Positions 1 through 11,359 of a stretch of DNA of 64,000 nt are shown piece after piece (position 1 is the stretch's first letter; each line of letters opens with the position of its first letter). The notes beneath the pieces are model-generated. The model worked only from the letters and a program-made list of their open reading frames with translations, did not search any database and had not been told where the DNA came from. The translations under genes and the position numbers were made by a program. Source of the stretch: Megamerina dolium (Eukaryota; Arthropoda; Insecta; Diptera; Megamerinidae); assembly GCA_963854835.1 (NCBI GenBank), contig OY978525.1, forward strand, positions 104,886,417 to 104,950,416, written 5' to 3'.

Positions 1-1690
1 ATAAATGAAAATATAATCTAACCAAAAACAAAAAAAAAAAAAAGCAAAACATAACCACGACTACAACAAAAAAGCGATATAAAATAATCAAGAATACAAA
101 GCAAAGCAAAAAAAAAAAAAAATTATAAAATTAAGAGGGAAAAAAAGTGAATATATTCTTTATTGACTGCAAATGAAATATGCAAAAGGGCAACATTGGT
201 CAAAATGCAGCATACAGATATGGTAGAAGAAAATAATATAGAAAAATATATTTATGAACTAAGTAGGTTTTTATTGTATGCTGCTGTGTAAAAAAGAAGC
301 ATCTATCCCAAGTTAACAAGCAGCAAGGCCAACCAACAGCTCGAAGAATGACGACAATGAATGTAAATAGAAAAAACGCAAGAAATAAGAGAAAAAATGG
401 AAAAATTTAATTCACTTATATTCATAAAAATTCAAAGAGTTCAAACTCGAAAGCAGTACAACAGAATAAGATTTTGTAGACTGAACGTAATTGCGTAGGA
501 TGATGATGCAGAAAAAGTCTGCATTCATACAAGTATAAGCAAGTACGATATATTACGAGTACGAGTACGAGTATGTATATTGTATATTGATGTAGAAGAA
601 TAGCAAATTATGTTTGAAGGCGTTGAAAGGAATTAAATTATGAAAATTAGTAGAAAATGAACAAAATACAATACGAAAAGAAAAAAGCACAAAAGGGAAA
701 AATTGCAAAAAAGGGGAAAAAAAATAGAGGAAACAATTTTGTTATGAATATTTAACCAACTCTAAAGTGGTTAATTCACAATCACGAAAAAGGTGATTGC
801 GAATTACAACAGCTGCATATTTTCACTGTTTAAATGTATATATTCTATATATGCATCTAAATGCATTTCATGCTATATTATATAATATTTATTTTCACAT
901 TTACTTTTGTTACACTGATCCTAAATTTAAAGCATCAATCAGAGATGGAAGCTTCGTGTTTATTACGTAGCATTGCAGTATTGCGTTATTGTATTGATAT
1001 TCTTTTCATGTAAAATTTATAATAATTTCAATTATTTTAATTTCTGAAGACTTAATAATATATATTATTAAAGCAAAATTCGTTCAAAATCATTTTTAAA
1101 TTATAAGGTATATGTATAGGTAAACTAGTATTACATATGCATATACACACCTCATACAGTCCTACGCCATTTTGCTATTATACAATGAATTTCAATTATA
1201 ATCATTATATCAATATTACAATAATTATTACGCTAATACTCCAATTTGGTAATCAGCGATACCGCCTTCCTTAATATACGAATTAAGATTATAAAAAATT
1301 TTATAGCATACTTTTATGCTGCTAATTTATAATATGTACTTTATGCAACAGCTGCAGGAATTGCTTAATAGAAAATACAATAAATTGTTCTGCTACAAAA
1401 ACTAACAAAATCAGAACGACACTTGAGAACATCAAATCTACTAAACCAAAATCAATGAACTATTCTCGAAACTATATTTTATTGCATTTAAAAAATTATT
1501 TGATTATGTTATTTTTTGCTTGGGAAAAAATTAATTCTTATTATTTATGATGTTTATTTTTGATTTTGGAAATATAAAACTCAACAACACAAATCTTAAG
1601 GTATATTTTTACTTAATTGGTACACGACTATGTTATGAAAAAACCCTTTTTATTCCCAAGCAAAAAAAAAACTAAAAAATTGTTGTCATT
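1..1690. other. AT-rich intronic sequence, nothing recognised
   Basis: Homopolymer A and T runs and simple ATA repeats dominate. No coding potential, RNA gene or mobile element was recognised. By position it is upstream intron of the semaphorin gene. Confidence 0.6.
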
Positions 1691-1697
1691 TCTAAAG

Positions 1698-2287
1698 AAC
1701 TCATAAACTATTTTTATTAGTAGATTAAAAATTTAAATCAAAAAATTATGTTTATTAAAGATCGAAAAAATTTAAATCACAAAATAATTATTAAATTTCG
1801 ATTTTTATTTACAATAGTTTTTAAAAATAAATATGTGGCACTTAAAGCTCCGAAGGGCTCATTGGCCGACCTTCTCTTCAATTACTATTGTGCGTGTTAA
1901 ATTTTGGACAGTATTAGAAGAGACCTACTTATTTTAGCCGGTTCCGAACGGCAGAACCCTTGCGACATCAATTTTTCTGAGCTTTGTCACAGAGTTCTTT
2001 TAGAAGCTTTTTCATGGCAAGTTGTTACTGTCGGAAGAATTGCCAATTGCTTACCGACAGGTGGGTACCGTTCGAAAGAAAAATCTTTTCGATATTAAAT
2101 TTATTATGCATGAGCCGGGGATTGAACCACGACCTACAGATCAGAAGGCCAACACACTAACCACTGAGCCACGGCACCGACAATAGTTTTTAGTAGATAA
2201 AAAAATTATAATCAAAGAACTATTTTTATTAAAGATCGAATAAATTTAAATCACAAGATAATTATTAAATTTCGATTTTTATATACA
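1698..2287. repeat. Local tandem duplication of an AT-rich ~90-bp unit, split by a SINE
   Basis: The stretch at about 1,740-1,823 (TTTATTAAAGATCGAAAAAA...ATTTCGATTTTTATTTACA) recurs at about 2,215-2,287 with few differences. The SINE copy sits between them and a LINE fragment abuts the second unit. The duplication probably predates the SINE insertion. Confidence 0.6.
1824..2179 (-). mobile_element. tRNA-headed SINE, subfamily A, with 13-bp target site duplication
   Basis: Read on the minus strand it starts with a tRNA-like head containing an A box (GGCTCAGTGG) and a B box (GGTTCAATCCC). The shared SINE body follows, and it ends in GTGCCACATATTTATTTTT. The 13-bp direct repeat ACAATAGTTTTTA flanks it exactly at 1811-1823 and 2180-2192, which shows target-primed insertion. 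Confidence 0.85.
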
Positions 2288-2526
2288 TTACAACCGAAAA
2301 TCGATTTAGGCCGAATCTATGCTTCGAGTGCTTCGCCAGCCAACTCTTTCCTTTTCTAGCTGCCGGCAGTTAGTAATTCCAAGCGCTGACAAGGTCTCCA
2401 ATACTTAGTCTTTCCACCGGAGGTTAGGTCTGTTTCTTCTGCGTCGTCCGCCAGCGGGTTCCTAATATAACACCTCCTTAGCCAGGGCTTGTTCTTCTAT
2501 TCACTCGACATGACCTAGCCATCGAA
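2288..2526 (-). mobile_element. 3' fragment of RTE-like LINE
   Basis: This matches the 3' terminal part of the larger LINE at 8,355-9,929: the complement of TTACAACCGAAAATCGATTT, the cysteine-less basic tail region of the reverse transcriptase ORF (GGRRRR-like) and the trailing untranslated part. It is strongly 5' truncated and no longer coding. Confidence 0.75.
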
Positions 2527-2529
2527 TTA

Positions 2530-5100
2530 TTGTCAATTGTGTGATTTAAATGATCTGAAGAAGAGTAAATCAAAATTTTTGTCACTTAACTTGGTTGCTT
2601 TTTCTATTTGCAAGCAATTGATGATTTATACCACATGGGTGGTAGATGGAATGTTAAGATGTTCCGAAAAAATAATTCTCGGAAAATTTGAATATAGATC
2701 TTCGAAGACAAGAGCTATCCCAAATTTAATTTTACAGCCGTAGTAGAGTGAAGGATTTTAGGGTCATAGTGTTATTAATATTTGCTTTGAGAAGCCAATA
2801 CATTTGGGGAATACAACTTGTAATGGTCCCCTTCGGTGTATCATATTCTGAAAGATTTAAAAATTACGCCGCTGTATTTAATAGTCGATTACAATTGGCA
2901 AATTTGTTAAATTTGCAATAGTATGTGCAGTAATTTAGTGCACTAATTACTGGTATATATTCCTTAATATTAAAATTTCTTAATGAAATTGACTTGAGTG
3001 GAATTATATATCTTGGGACTATTGTATCCTATTTAATGGTATAACTTTTATATGATTGAAAATATGCAACTTTTTCGTATCATATCATTCTTTACCTACT
3101 ATAAATGCAAGAGATGACCATAAAATCAACAGCCTAAAATTATGCAGTGTTTTTTTTCGAATTTTCATTTATTTTAGTGCAATTCTCATTTGGATTATGC
3201 ATGAAAATACTAAGTTACAATGTGTTGTTGTTGTTGGTTTTGTTCATGCTTTTCATATGCATAACTACATACATGTATCTAATGTACATACATATGTATG
3301 TATTATGTATATTGTGTATACAATTTAACCGCTAACTAACGAACTTTGCCATGAACTCAATATTACAATACATGCATAATTGTATGTGCACACAACTCTT
3401 CTAACGAATCGTTTACACGTGTTCGTTTTGATAACAAATCGCATATCCTGTAGCAAATTTGAAAATTGATTAAAATTTCAATTACACATACTCGTACATG
3501 TTGGTGAATGTATTCATTTTGCATGCAGTACGTATGTGCACACGATACGTACTACTGCTACTGTTGCTGCAACATTCGTTTCCTTTCTATCTATACTCTT
3601 GCTCGTTAGTTATAGCCATTTGTATATATGTATGTATTTATATATTTTTTTTGCCATTGTCTATTTTTCAGATTTTTCTTTGTTTGTATATTGAATTTTT
3701 ATTTTATTTATTTGTTGTTTTTTTTTTGTTGCGCTACTCTTCTCTAGCTACTGTTTCTATTACAAGTTCGTGTTTATTTGTATTGAAATACAATATGTAT
3801 GTACATACTCATTGTTCCGTTGATTTTTGTCGGACAACAACAACAACAACAATAATATATGCCCTCTAAACAAACTAACTTTTGCAAACATTGATATTTT
3901 GGTAAGCGCATATCATCCTTTTACTAATGATTTCACTGTGTTTTTGATATACTCTCTTTATATGTATACACATTCATCCATCTATATATACGAGTATATG
4001 TAGGAACAGAAACAGAATAACATTAAGCTTAATTTCTTGTTGTTTATAGATATTGAATTCAATTTTATATATGCATGTATTCACATGCAGCTAGAAAGTA
4101 TGCCACAAAACTATGCAACATCTTCAAATTTCACTGCTTTGTAATGAATTCTTCATAAATTGGTTTCATCTTGAATAATATCGATGAAAATGACAATTAA
4201 ATGAAATATATGTTACCAAGAAAATAAACTTTGTTGTAGATTTGAACGTATTTTCTTCAAAAAGTTCCGTATCTACGGTTATTCGATTGTCTGCCAAACT
4301 AATATGTGGTTCGTCATGATATTTAAAGCATGCTTTTAGGTGCCCCAAAACAGATATATACGCTACACTATAAAGTCGAATCGAACAGCAAATACTGGAC
4401 ATTTGTTAAAGCCAAAGAATTTCACAAAATATTCTTCACTACATTTTATTTATTCATTCTCCGTTCAGCAAATAAGTCATTGATTGTTTGTGTTCCTCTT
4501 TTTGTTCTAACGTCAAATTTACTTCTTATCGTTTATGTCAGTATTTGTTAAAACGACAAGAGAGATAGCCAATGTTTAGTAGTGTACATAAACATTATTT
4601 AAAGGTTCACAAATGCGATAAGTAAGTATCGTAAGTTTGTTAGGCTGAAGACAAAAATGTCTAAATATCATTTAATTGGCATAAACAAATACGAAAAAAA
4701 AACACACACAATATATTCGATAACAACTGTCAAAGTGTCCACAACATATTCACATACATATTATGTATATAAACATTTTTTGTTTCATTTTTCTCTGTAG
4801 AAATCAATTTTTTCATTTATTTATTTAGTTAGCTGCCATCAATGTTGTCATTTTGTTTGCCAATGCCCTACCCTTAAATATTAATAGCAATTGTATAAAC
4901 AACATTCTATGTAATATAATATATTTGTCTTTAGTATGTACTAAAATTAAATACATTAATTTCAATAACTTCTCATACTTAGCTGCTGATTGTTGTATAA
5001 AATTGATTTAGCGTGTGAAAAAATCATATGTGCCTTTTTGATGTATTGTTGTCGCACGTAATTGCTTGGATAAAAATATTTTCAGTTGAAATATTGAAAA
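2530..5100. other. AT-rich intron, no gene recognised
   Basis: The segment is rich in CATATGTA-type and homopolymer runs. Several short ORFs occur, but their composition (Phe, Ile, Leu, Tyr from T-rich DNA) is what chance predicts. No element was recognised. Confidence 0.55.
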
Positions 5101-5104
5101 TTTC

Positions 5105-5345
5105 ATGAATTCTTCTTGTTCTCTCAATTCCTGTCATTCCTTGTGTGACTTAGGGCCTCCACAAAATGTTTACATCGGCTACGATCACTTGCGATGATTT
5201 TAATTTCTTTGAAAGTTTACCCGGATTCCATTCACGTTCACCTAGGTCGTCCTTTCCTACTAATTCGTGTGCCATTTTAAAGGCTTTTCTTCATATTTCT
5301 GTGGGATCTATGCGTAAGAAATGCCCGCTCTCTTCTCAATTTTAC
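5105..5345 (-). mobile_element. Decayed non-LTR ORF fragment
   Basis: On the minus strand, broken frames read approximately AHELVGK, WNPGK, EIKIIASDRSRCKHFVEAL and SHTRNDRN. This resembles the C-terminal end of insect LINE polyproteins that follows the reverse transcriptase. Frameshifts are evident. It differs from the LINE family found elsewhere in the window. Confidence 0.45.
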
Positions 5346-5379
5346 TTCTGAAATTTCTCAAATATGTTCAGTAATCGAT

Positions 5380-5965
5380 ACTAAGTCTAAGTTCGGTATT
5401 CCTGTGAAGCTCAGTTGTCTTTGCGGAATGACACTGCATAGCTCCTGTTGGGAAGGACCCTCCCGAAAGCAAGACGAAGTGTTTAGTGTCAAAAAACAAA
5501 GAATCCCTGCGTCTTGGACAGCACGTAACGGTTTATAACTACGCTTTTGAAGTAGCGAAGTACTTTGTATTGCTTGGAACACCATTTACACCAGTAATGA
5601 CTTCAAAAAAGCCCACGCAAGATCTTTGCACCTATTTGCATTGGTGGCGACTATCGAATGAAGTAGAACCATGAGCTCTATGATCTGTATGCCGACATCG
5701 GCACAGTAAAGGGCTTTAAAATTCAGCGTTTACGCTGGTTAGGTCATCTCGAGTGAAAGGAAGAACACACTCCAGCTAAGGAGGTGTTATATTTGGAATC
5801 CACTGATGGACGACATAGAAGAGGCAGAACTAACCTCCGGTGTAAGGACCAAGTACTGGAGAACCTGTGTGGCGTCAGCTAGCGAAGGAAGGAGATGGCT
5901 GGCTAAGCGTTCTAGATTTGGCCTAAATCGGTTTTCGATTGTAAAGGTCACATAAGAAGAAGAGG
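5380..5965 (+). mobile_element. Decayed RTE-like LINE fragment
   Basis: The sequence is clearly related to the LINE at 8,355-9,929 on the opposite strand. It covers KLRFGIPVKLS, KESLRLGQHVTVYNYAFEV, YADI, the WLGHLE region and the 3' end CCTAAATCGGTTTTCGATTG, followed by an AAGAAG-rich tail. Internal deletions and stops break the frame. Confidence 0.75.
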
Positions 5966-6271
5966 AAGATACTTCCCTTACTGGGCATCGCTAAAAATGG
6001 AGCCGTATTTCTATAAAACCCCACTTTGTTAATTTTGTTAAATAAAATTTTTGCATTTGCACATTACTTCTGATTTCTTAATCTCTTACCTCATTAATTA
6101 CAAAGGAAGTAAAAGAACGCCTATATAATATTCATGCTAACATAAATGTAATAATAATCGAATGTATTTATACATATATTTTATATATAATTAAAATAGA
6201 ATGTACCCTATTTATCTATGTCTCCTTACCAATGTATTTATTGTAAAAATCTGTTTTTTTTTCTTTTGCAG

Positions 6272-6359
6272 ATCATGTACGTGAATTCAGCTGTGGCAAA
6301 CTTTATTATCGTACATTTCATTTGGATGAAGAACGTGATTCACTCTATGTGGGTTCCAT
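6272..6359 (+). CDS. Sema2a: Sema2a exon 1 in window
   Basis: A T-rich tract and CAG precede the exon, and a GTATGT donor follows it. It encodes the start of the sema domain (HVREFSCGKLYYRTFHLDEE) up to VGS, with the following Met codon split AT|G across the next intron. The first base of the opening Asp codon must come from an upstream exon outside the window, so this is not the first coding exon. Confidence 0.9.
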
Positions 6360-9300
6360 GTATGTATCAATAAATAAAATTATTTATTTAATTTTATTTT
6401 GCAATAATCGTATTTTACAGGGATCGGGTATTTCGTTTGAGTTTAAAAAATATATCATCATCTACATGCGATGTAAGTACTTATTGTAAATTAAATGAGT
6501 TTTGATATAGTTTCTTATAATGAAAAATTAAAATTCAATTAAATTTATTAGATATTCGAAATATATAGTACAAAAACATATCATTTTGAGATATTTATAA
6601 TATCCCCAATGCATAACCAAACCTAAAACGCGCTTATTTTGATATAGATTTATGTTTATTAACAAGAGAGTAGTCGTATGTTAAAAATCTGTAAACAAAA
6701 AATACCAGAACTAAACGAGTCAACAACAACAACAACATCAAAAAACCAAAATAATAAATTCTAACAAAATTGCATAAATTTTTAATGAAAATGCTTCCCA
6801 AATGGCATAGGAAAAGCCGCAAAATATTAAAAAAAAAAGAAAAACAACAGTATGTATTTTTCAGTGGCATGTTTTTAGGCGTCGACCAAAAAAAAAAAAT
6901 ATAAATATAAGTGAATTTTTACCTTGACAATGTTTTGAGTTGGATTTTTTTTGCAGCTCTTGTTTTGTTTTTATCATGAGTATCATATATAGTATAATCC
7001 CAGTTGACATAGTATTTTATTTTACCCTTCATATTCATGCATAGACAATACATACATTCCATCTATATTTTGTTTGCATATTCATATTGTAGGCTATTCT
7101 CAAACCAAATAAACTCTAGAGGGACATTATGTTTTTTTTTTCTTTTTGCTTCTGAGGTTTTTCTACGCTAACGTGTTTTGAGGTTGGTTTTGAGTTGTTT
7201 ACTATTTTCTGTTTTTTTCTTTTTTTTTCAAATACAATACAAATGAGATTTTTATGTATGTGTTAATAGTGTAATATATATAGGGGTACATGCAGCTAGT
7301 GCGAGTATATAAATATATAGTATCGCTGGTAACAAAACATACAAAATCAAACACACACACAAAAATATATGAAATTGTAACATTTTCGCCTTTTAGGCGC
7401 ACACAAATTTTCTAAAACCAAAACTACAAAATATATGTATGCTTGTTGTTTGAAAAATACTTTAACTACCCATGAGAGTATATAATTCACTGCTACCATT
7501 ACCAATGCTACAATGATGAGACAAAAAATAATAAAAAGTAAAAAAAAGAGAGTAGATGATGTAAGTGAAAAATAATAAACTATCTTTTCAAAAAACATTC
7601 GAGTTACATTATGTGGAGTAGGTTAGGGAGTAAGTAAAATCAGGAGTTAATGTAAGGGATAGCAGATGCAAGGACTGTTTAGAAAGAAATTGCCTTCCAA
7701 CAATTGTGCGAACTTATACTCGTATTTTGATATTTCCAAATTCCAAAAGCTGTAGAATCAAAAATGAGCTCCTTTTTTCCACGACTTAATATACTTCAAA
7801 ACTCTTGGATGAAAATAAAATGGCAGGTTTGACCAATGGGGCTGGGACCCATTTTCAGAATTGTGATATCGCTTCTATTGCCGAGCGAACACAGATTTTT
7901 TCAGTTAAAGTTACTAGCAATTAATAACATTATAGTTTAATCATATGTGATCGAGAGATTTTTAAAGCGGCCCATAACTGAATGAACATTTTTAACAAAG
8001 TAATTTGTATACAACTTGCCTTAGTGACGGGGGAGAGGCACACATATTGGGGACTGAAACAGCATACATGGTTGGCTAGCAGAAACTTCATGCTGCAAAC
8101 ACTTTTCGAAATATAAGTATTGGTATCCTATTAACAATATACTGCCATATAAAATGACATAAGAAACTAAAATGTGGAACTCACAAACTGTTGACACTTG
8201 ATCAGCACCTTGTGAAATTTTCTTGTAGCACAACATATTGACAGACTGATTTTACCGCCATGCAAGTACTGTAGAAACTGATTTCTGAACTGAACTGTTA
8301 CTTGATAGAAATGCTGGGTATTATTTTATAAGAAGTCTTGCTTCAGATCGCTATTACTTACTTACTTATGTGGCCATAACAACCGAATATCGATTTAGGC
8401 CGAAAATAACATGCTTCGCCAGCCATCTCTGTTCTTCGCTAGCTGGCGCCAGTTAGAAATTCCAAGCGCCGTCAGGTTCTCCAGTACTTGGTCTTTCCAC
8501 CGGAGGTTTGGTCTTCCTCTTTTGCGTCGTCCTCCAGCGGGTTCCGAATATAACACCTTCTTAGCTGGAGCGTGTTCTTCCATTCGCTCGACATGACCTA
8601 GCCAGCGCAGCCGCTGGATTTTGATGCGCTTTACTATGTCAATATCGGCATACAGCTCGTACAGCTCATGGTTGTACCTTATTCGGTACTCGCCACCAAC
8701 GCAAATAGGTCCAAAGATCTTGCGTAGGACTTTTCTCTCGAAAACTCCAAGTATTCGCTCATCCGAGGTGGAAATTGTCCAGGCTTCAGCGCCATATGTT
8801 AGGACAGGCATGATGAGAGACTTGTAGAGTGTAGTTTTCGTTCTTCGAGAGAGGGCTCGACTTCTCAATTGCTTACCCAGCCCAAAGTAACACCTGTTAG
8901 CAAGAGTTATCCTACGCATGATCTCCAAGCTGACGTCATTACTGCTGTTAATGCTGGTTCCAAGATAGACAAAGTCCCTTACTACTTCAAAAGCGTAGTT
9001 GTCAACAGTGACGTGCTGTCCAAGACGCCGGGACTCTTTGTTTGTTGACACTAGATACTTCGTCTTGCCCTCGTTCACCGTGAGACCCATCCGACGCGAC
9101 TCTCTTTCCAACTCTGAGAATGCTGCACTGACTGCTCGCGTGTTCATGCCGATTATGTCAATATCGTCGGCATACGCTAACAGCATGACACTTTTGTTGA
9201 AGATAGTGCCATTATGTCGTAGATCAGCAGCTCGTATTATTTTCTCCATAATAAGATTGAAGAAGTCGCACGATAACGAATCACCTTGTCTGAAACCCCG

Positions 9301-11324
9301 TTCGGTATTAAACGGTGCGGAGAGGTCCTTCCCAATTTTCACTGCACAACGGGAGTTATGCAGTGTCATTCTACAAAGTCGAATGAGCTTTGCAGGAATA
9401 CCGAACTCAGACATTGTTGCGTAGAGGTAATCCCTTACCGGACTGTCGAAAGCGGCTTTATAATCAACAAATAGGTGGTGTGTGTCGATCTGTTTTTCTT
9501 GGGTCTTCTCCAGGATTTGGCGCAGTGTGAAAATCTGGTCGATGGTGGATTTACCAGGTCTGAAGCCACACTGATAAGGTCCAATCAGGTTGCTGAGCAT
9601 AGGCTTCAATCTTTCACACAGTACGCTCGATAGAACCTTGTACGCGATGCTCAGGAGACTTATTCCACGGTAGTTGGCGCAAATTGTGGGGTCTCCTTTT
9701 TTATGTACAGGACAGAGAACACTGAGCCTCCAATCATCAGGCATGCTTTCATCCGACCATATTCTGCTTATGAGCTGGTGCATGCGGGTGAGCAGCTCAT
9801 CGCCTCCGGTCTTAAACAACTCGGCAGGCAGGCCATCAGCACCTGCAGCTTTGTTGTTCTTCAGCCTTAAAATGGCCGTTTCAACCTCGTCATAGTCGGG
9901 TGGTGGAACATCAACACCATCATCTGTAATTCAGATCGCTATAACCGACATAAAACCGCTGAGTAAGCAATTGTAATAAGGAAGATATAATTGAGCTGTG
10001 AGAGGGCAGTCTTAGAGATATGGCTATCTTGGAAGTAGCTTTCAGGATTTTCTCTCTAATCTCACACTGTCCCTGGCACTTTTTAAAAAGCATAGATTTG
10101 CTCGTGAAATCACAACTTGACAGCAATGAAAAACTAAGGATGTGTGTTTGAGATTTGCTATAGCACGTCAGAATTTCGAGAAAATTCTCAAGCGCAGACA
10201 TATCTTTGTTTTTTATCTACCTTTGCTTTCGCGCAACAAATTTTTTTTGTTGCGCATATTTAGGTGCCGTAGTTCAGTGGTTAGGTTATGTTAGGTTATG
10301 TGGCTGCCCTGTCTCTGAGAGGACACACTTAGGCCAAAAAGACCCATTGTAATACCACCGACCTTTTTTTACGATACTGTTGTGAGTGTTAAATTTGGAC
10401 AGCAATATAAGGAACCTACTTATATTAGCCAGTTCCGAACGGCAGAACCCTTGTGACATCACTTTAACTTAGTTTTTGTCACAGAGCTCTTTGAAGAAGC
10501 ATTTTTGGCAAATTCATACTGCCGGAAAAATTGCCAATTCTTTCCGGCAGGTGGGTACCGTTCGAAAGAAAAATCCTTTCGATATTAAATTTTGTTATGC
10601 TTCAGCCGGAGATTGAACCCACGACCTACAGATCAGTAGGCCAACGCACTAACTACTTAGCTCAGTGGTTAGTGTGTTGGCTTTCTGATCTATAAGTCGC
10701 TGAAGCATGACAAAGTTGATATCGAAAAGACTTTTCGTTCGAAGCTCTGTCAAGGAGCCATATATATTTTTTTTTATGAGAATTTTCAAGAGATTCTGAA
10801 AATAGGCAAACAAAAAAGAGAATACATGTCTCGTGGATATATTTTAGCACGTCAGAATTTCGATAAAACCTATTTTGAAAATTCCGACGTGCTGCAGCAA
10901 ATCGCCGAGATATATTTATTTGTTTGTTCGCATATTTTCTTATTATTTATAATTCCGAGAGAATATTTTTACATGAAACTAAATGGGAAGGACACTTTTG
11001 TTTTCAACACAGTCCTTAAAAACCGAATTATATCAGGCATCTCAATATAATATGCTCTGCTCCATCATTAAATTTATTCACAATGTAGTCAAGCGAACTT
11101 TTGCATATGTAAATATAGGTGTATGTACGTGGATGTCACGACCAATTCCCATATTTACGCTATAACTTCACTTTATGATGACAATGTTGCCATTTTTAGT
11201 GTTGCCACTGTCATAACACCTGGACGCATAATGCTCCCATGGAAAGCATAGTATAAATATTATGAAAGTTTTATTTACTTAATATATGGAGTATAGTAAG
11301 AATCTTAATATGGCAGGGAGAGAG

Positions 11325-11359
<35 letters not shown>

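Larger units (their letters stand above)
5966..8340. other. Intronic sequence around exons 1-2 in window, no other gene
   Basis: Apart from the two semaphorin exons at 6,272-6,472 the stretch is AT-rich with A/T homopolymers. About 7,740-8,300 is somewhat less AT-rich, but no protein family or repeat was recognised there. Confidence 0.5.

Noticed and set aside
3056..3869. Overlapping ORFs of 60-120 codons rich in Phe, Leu, Ile and Tyr
   Set aside because: Composition follows from T-rich DNA. There is no family motif, no splice context and overlapping frames are equally open.
8411..9474. Plus-strand ORFs over the LINE (up to 141 codons)
   Set aside because: They are shadows of the minus-strand reverse transcriptase frame.
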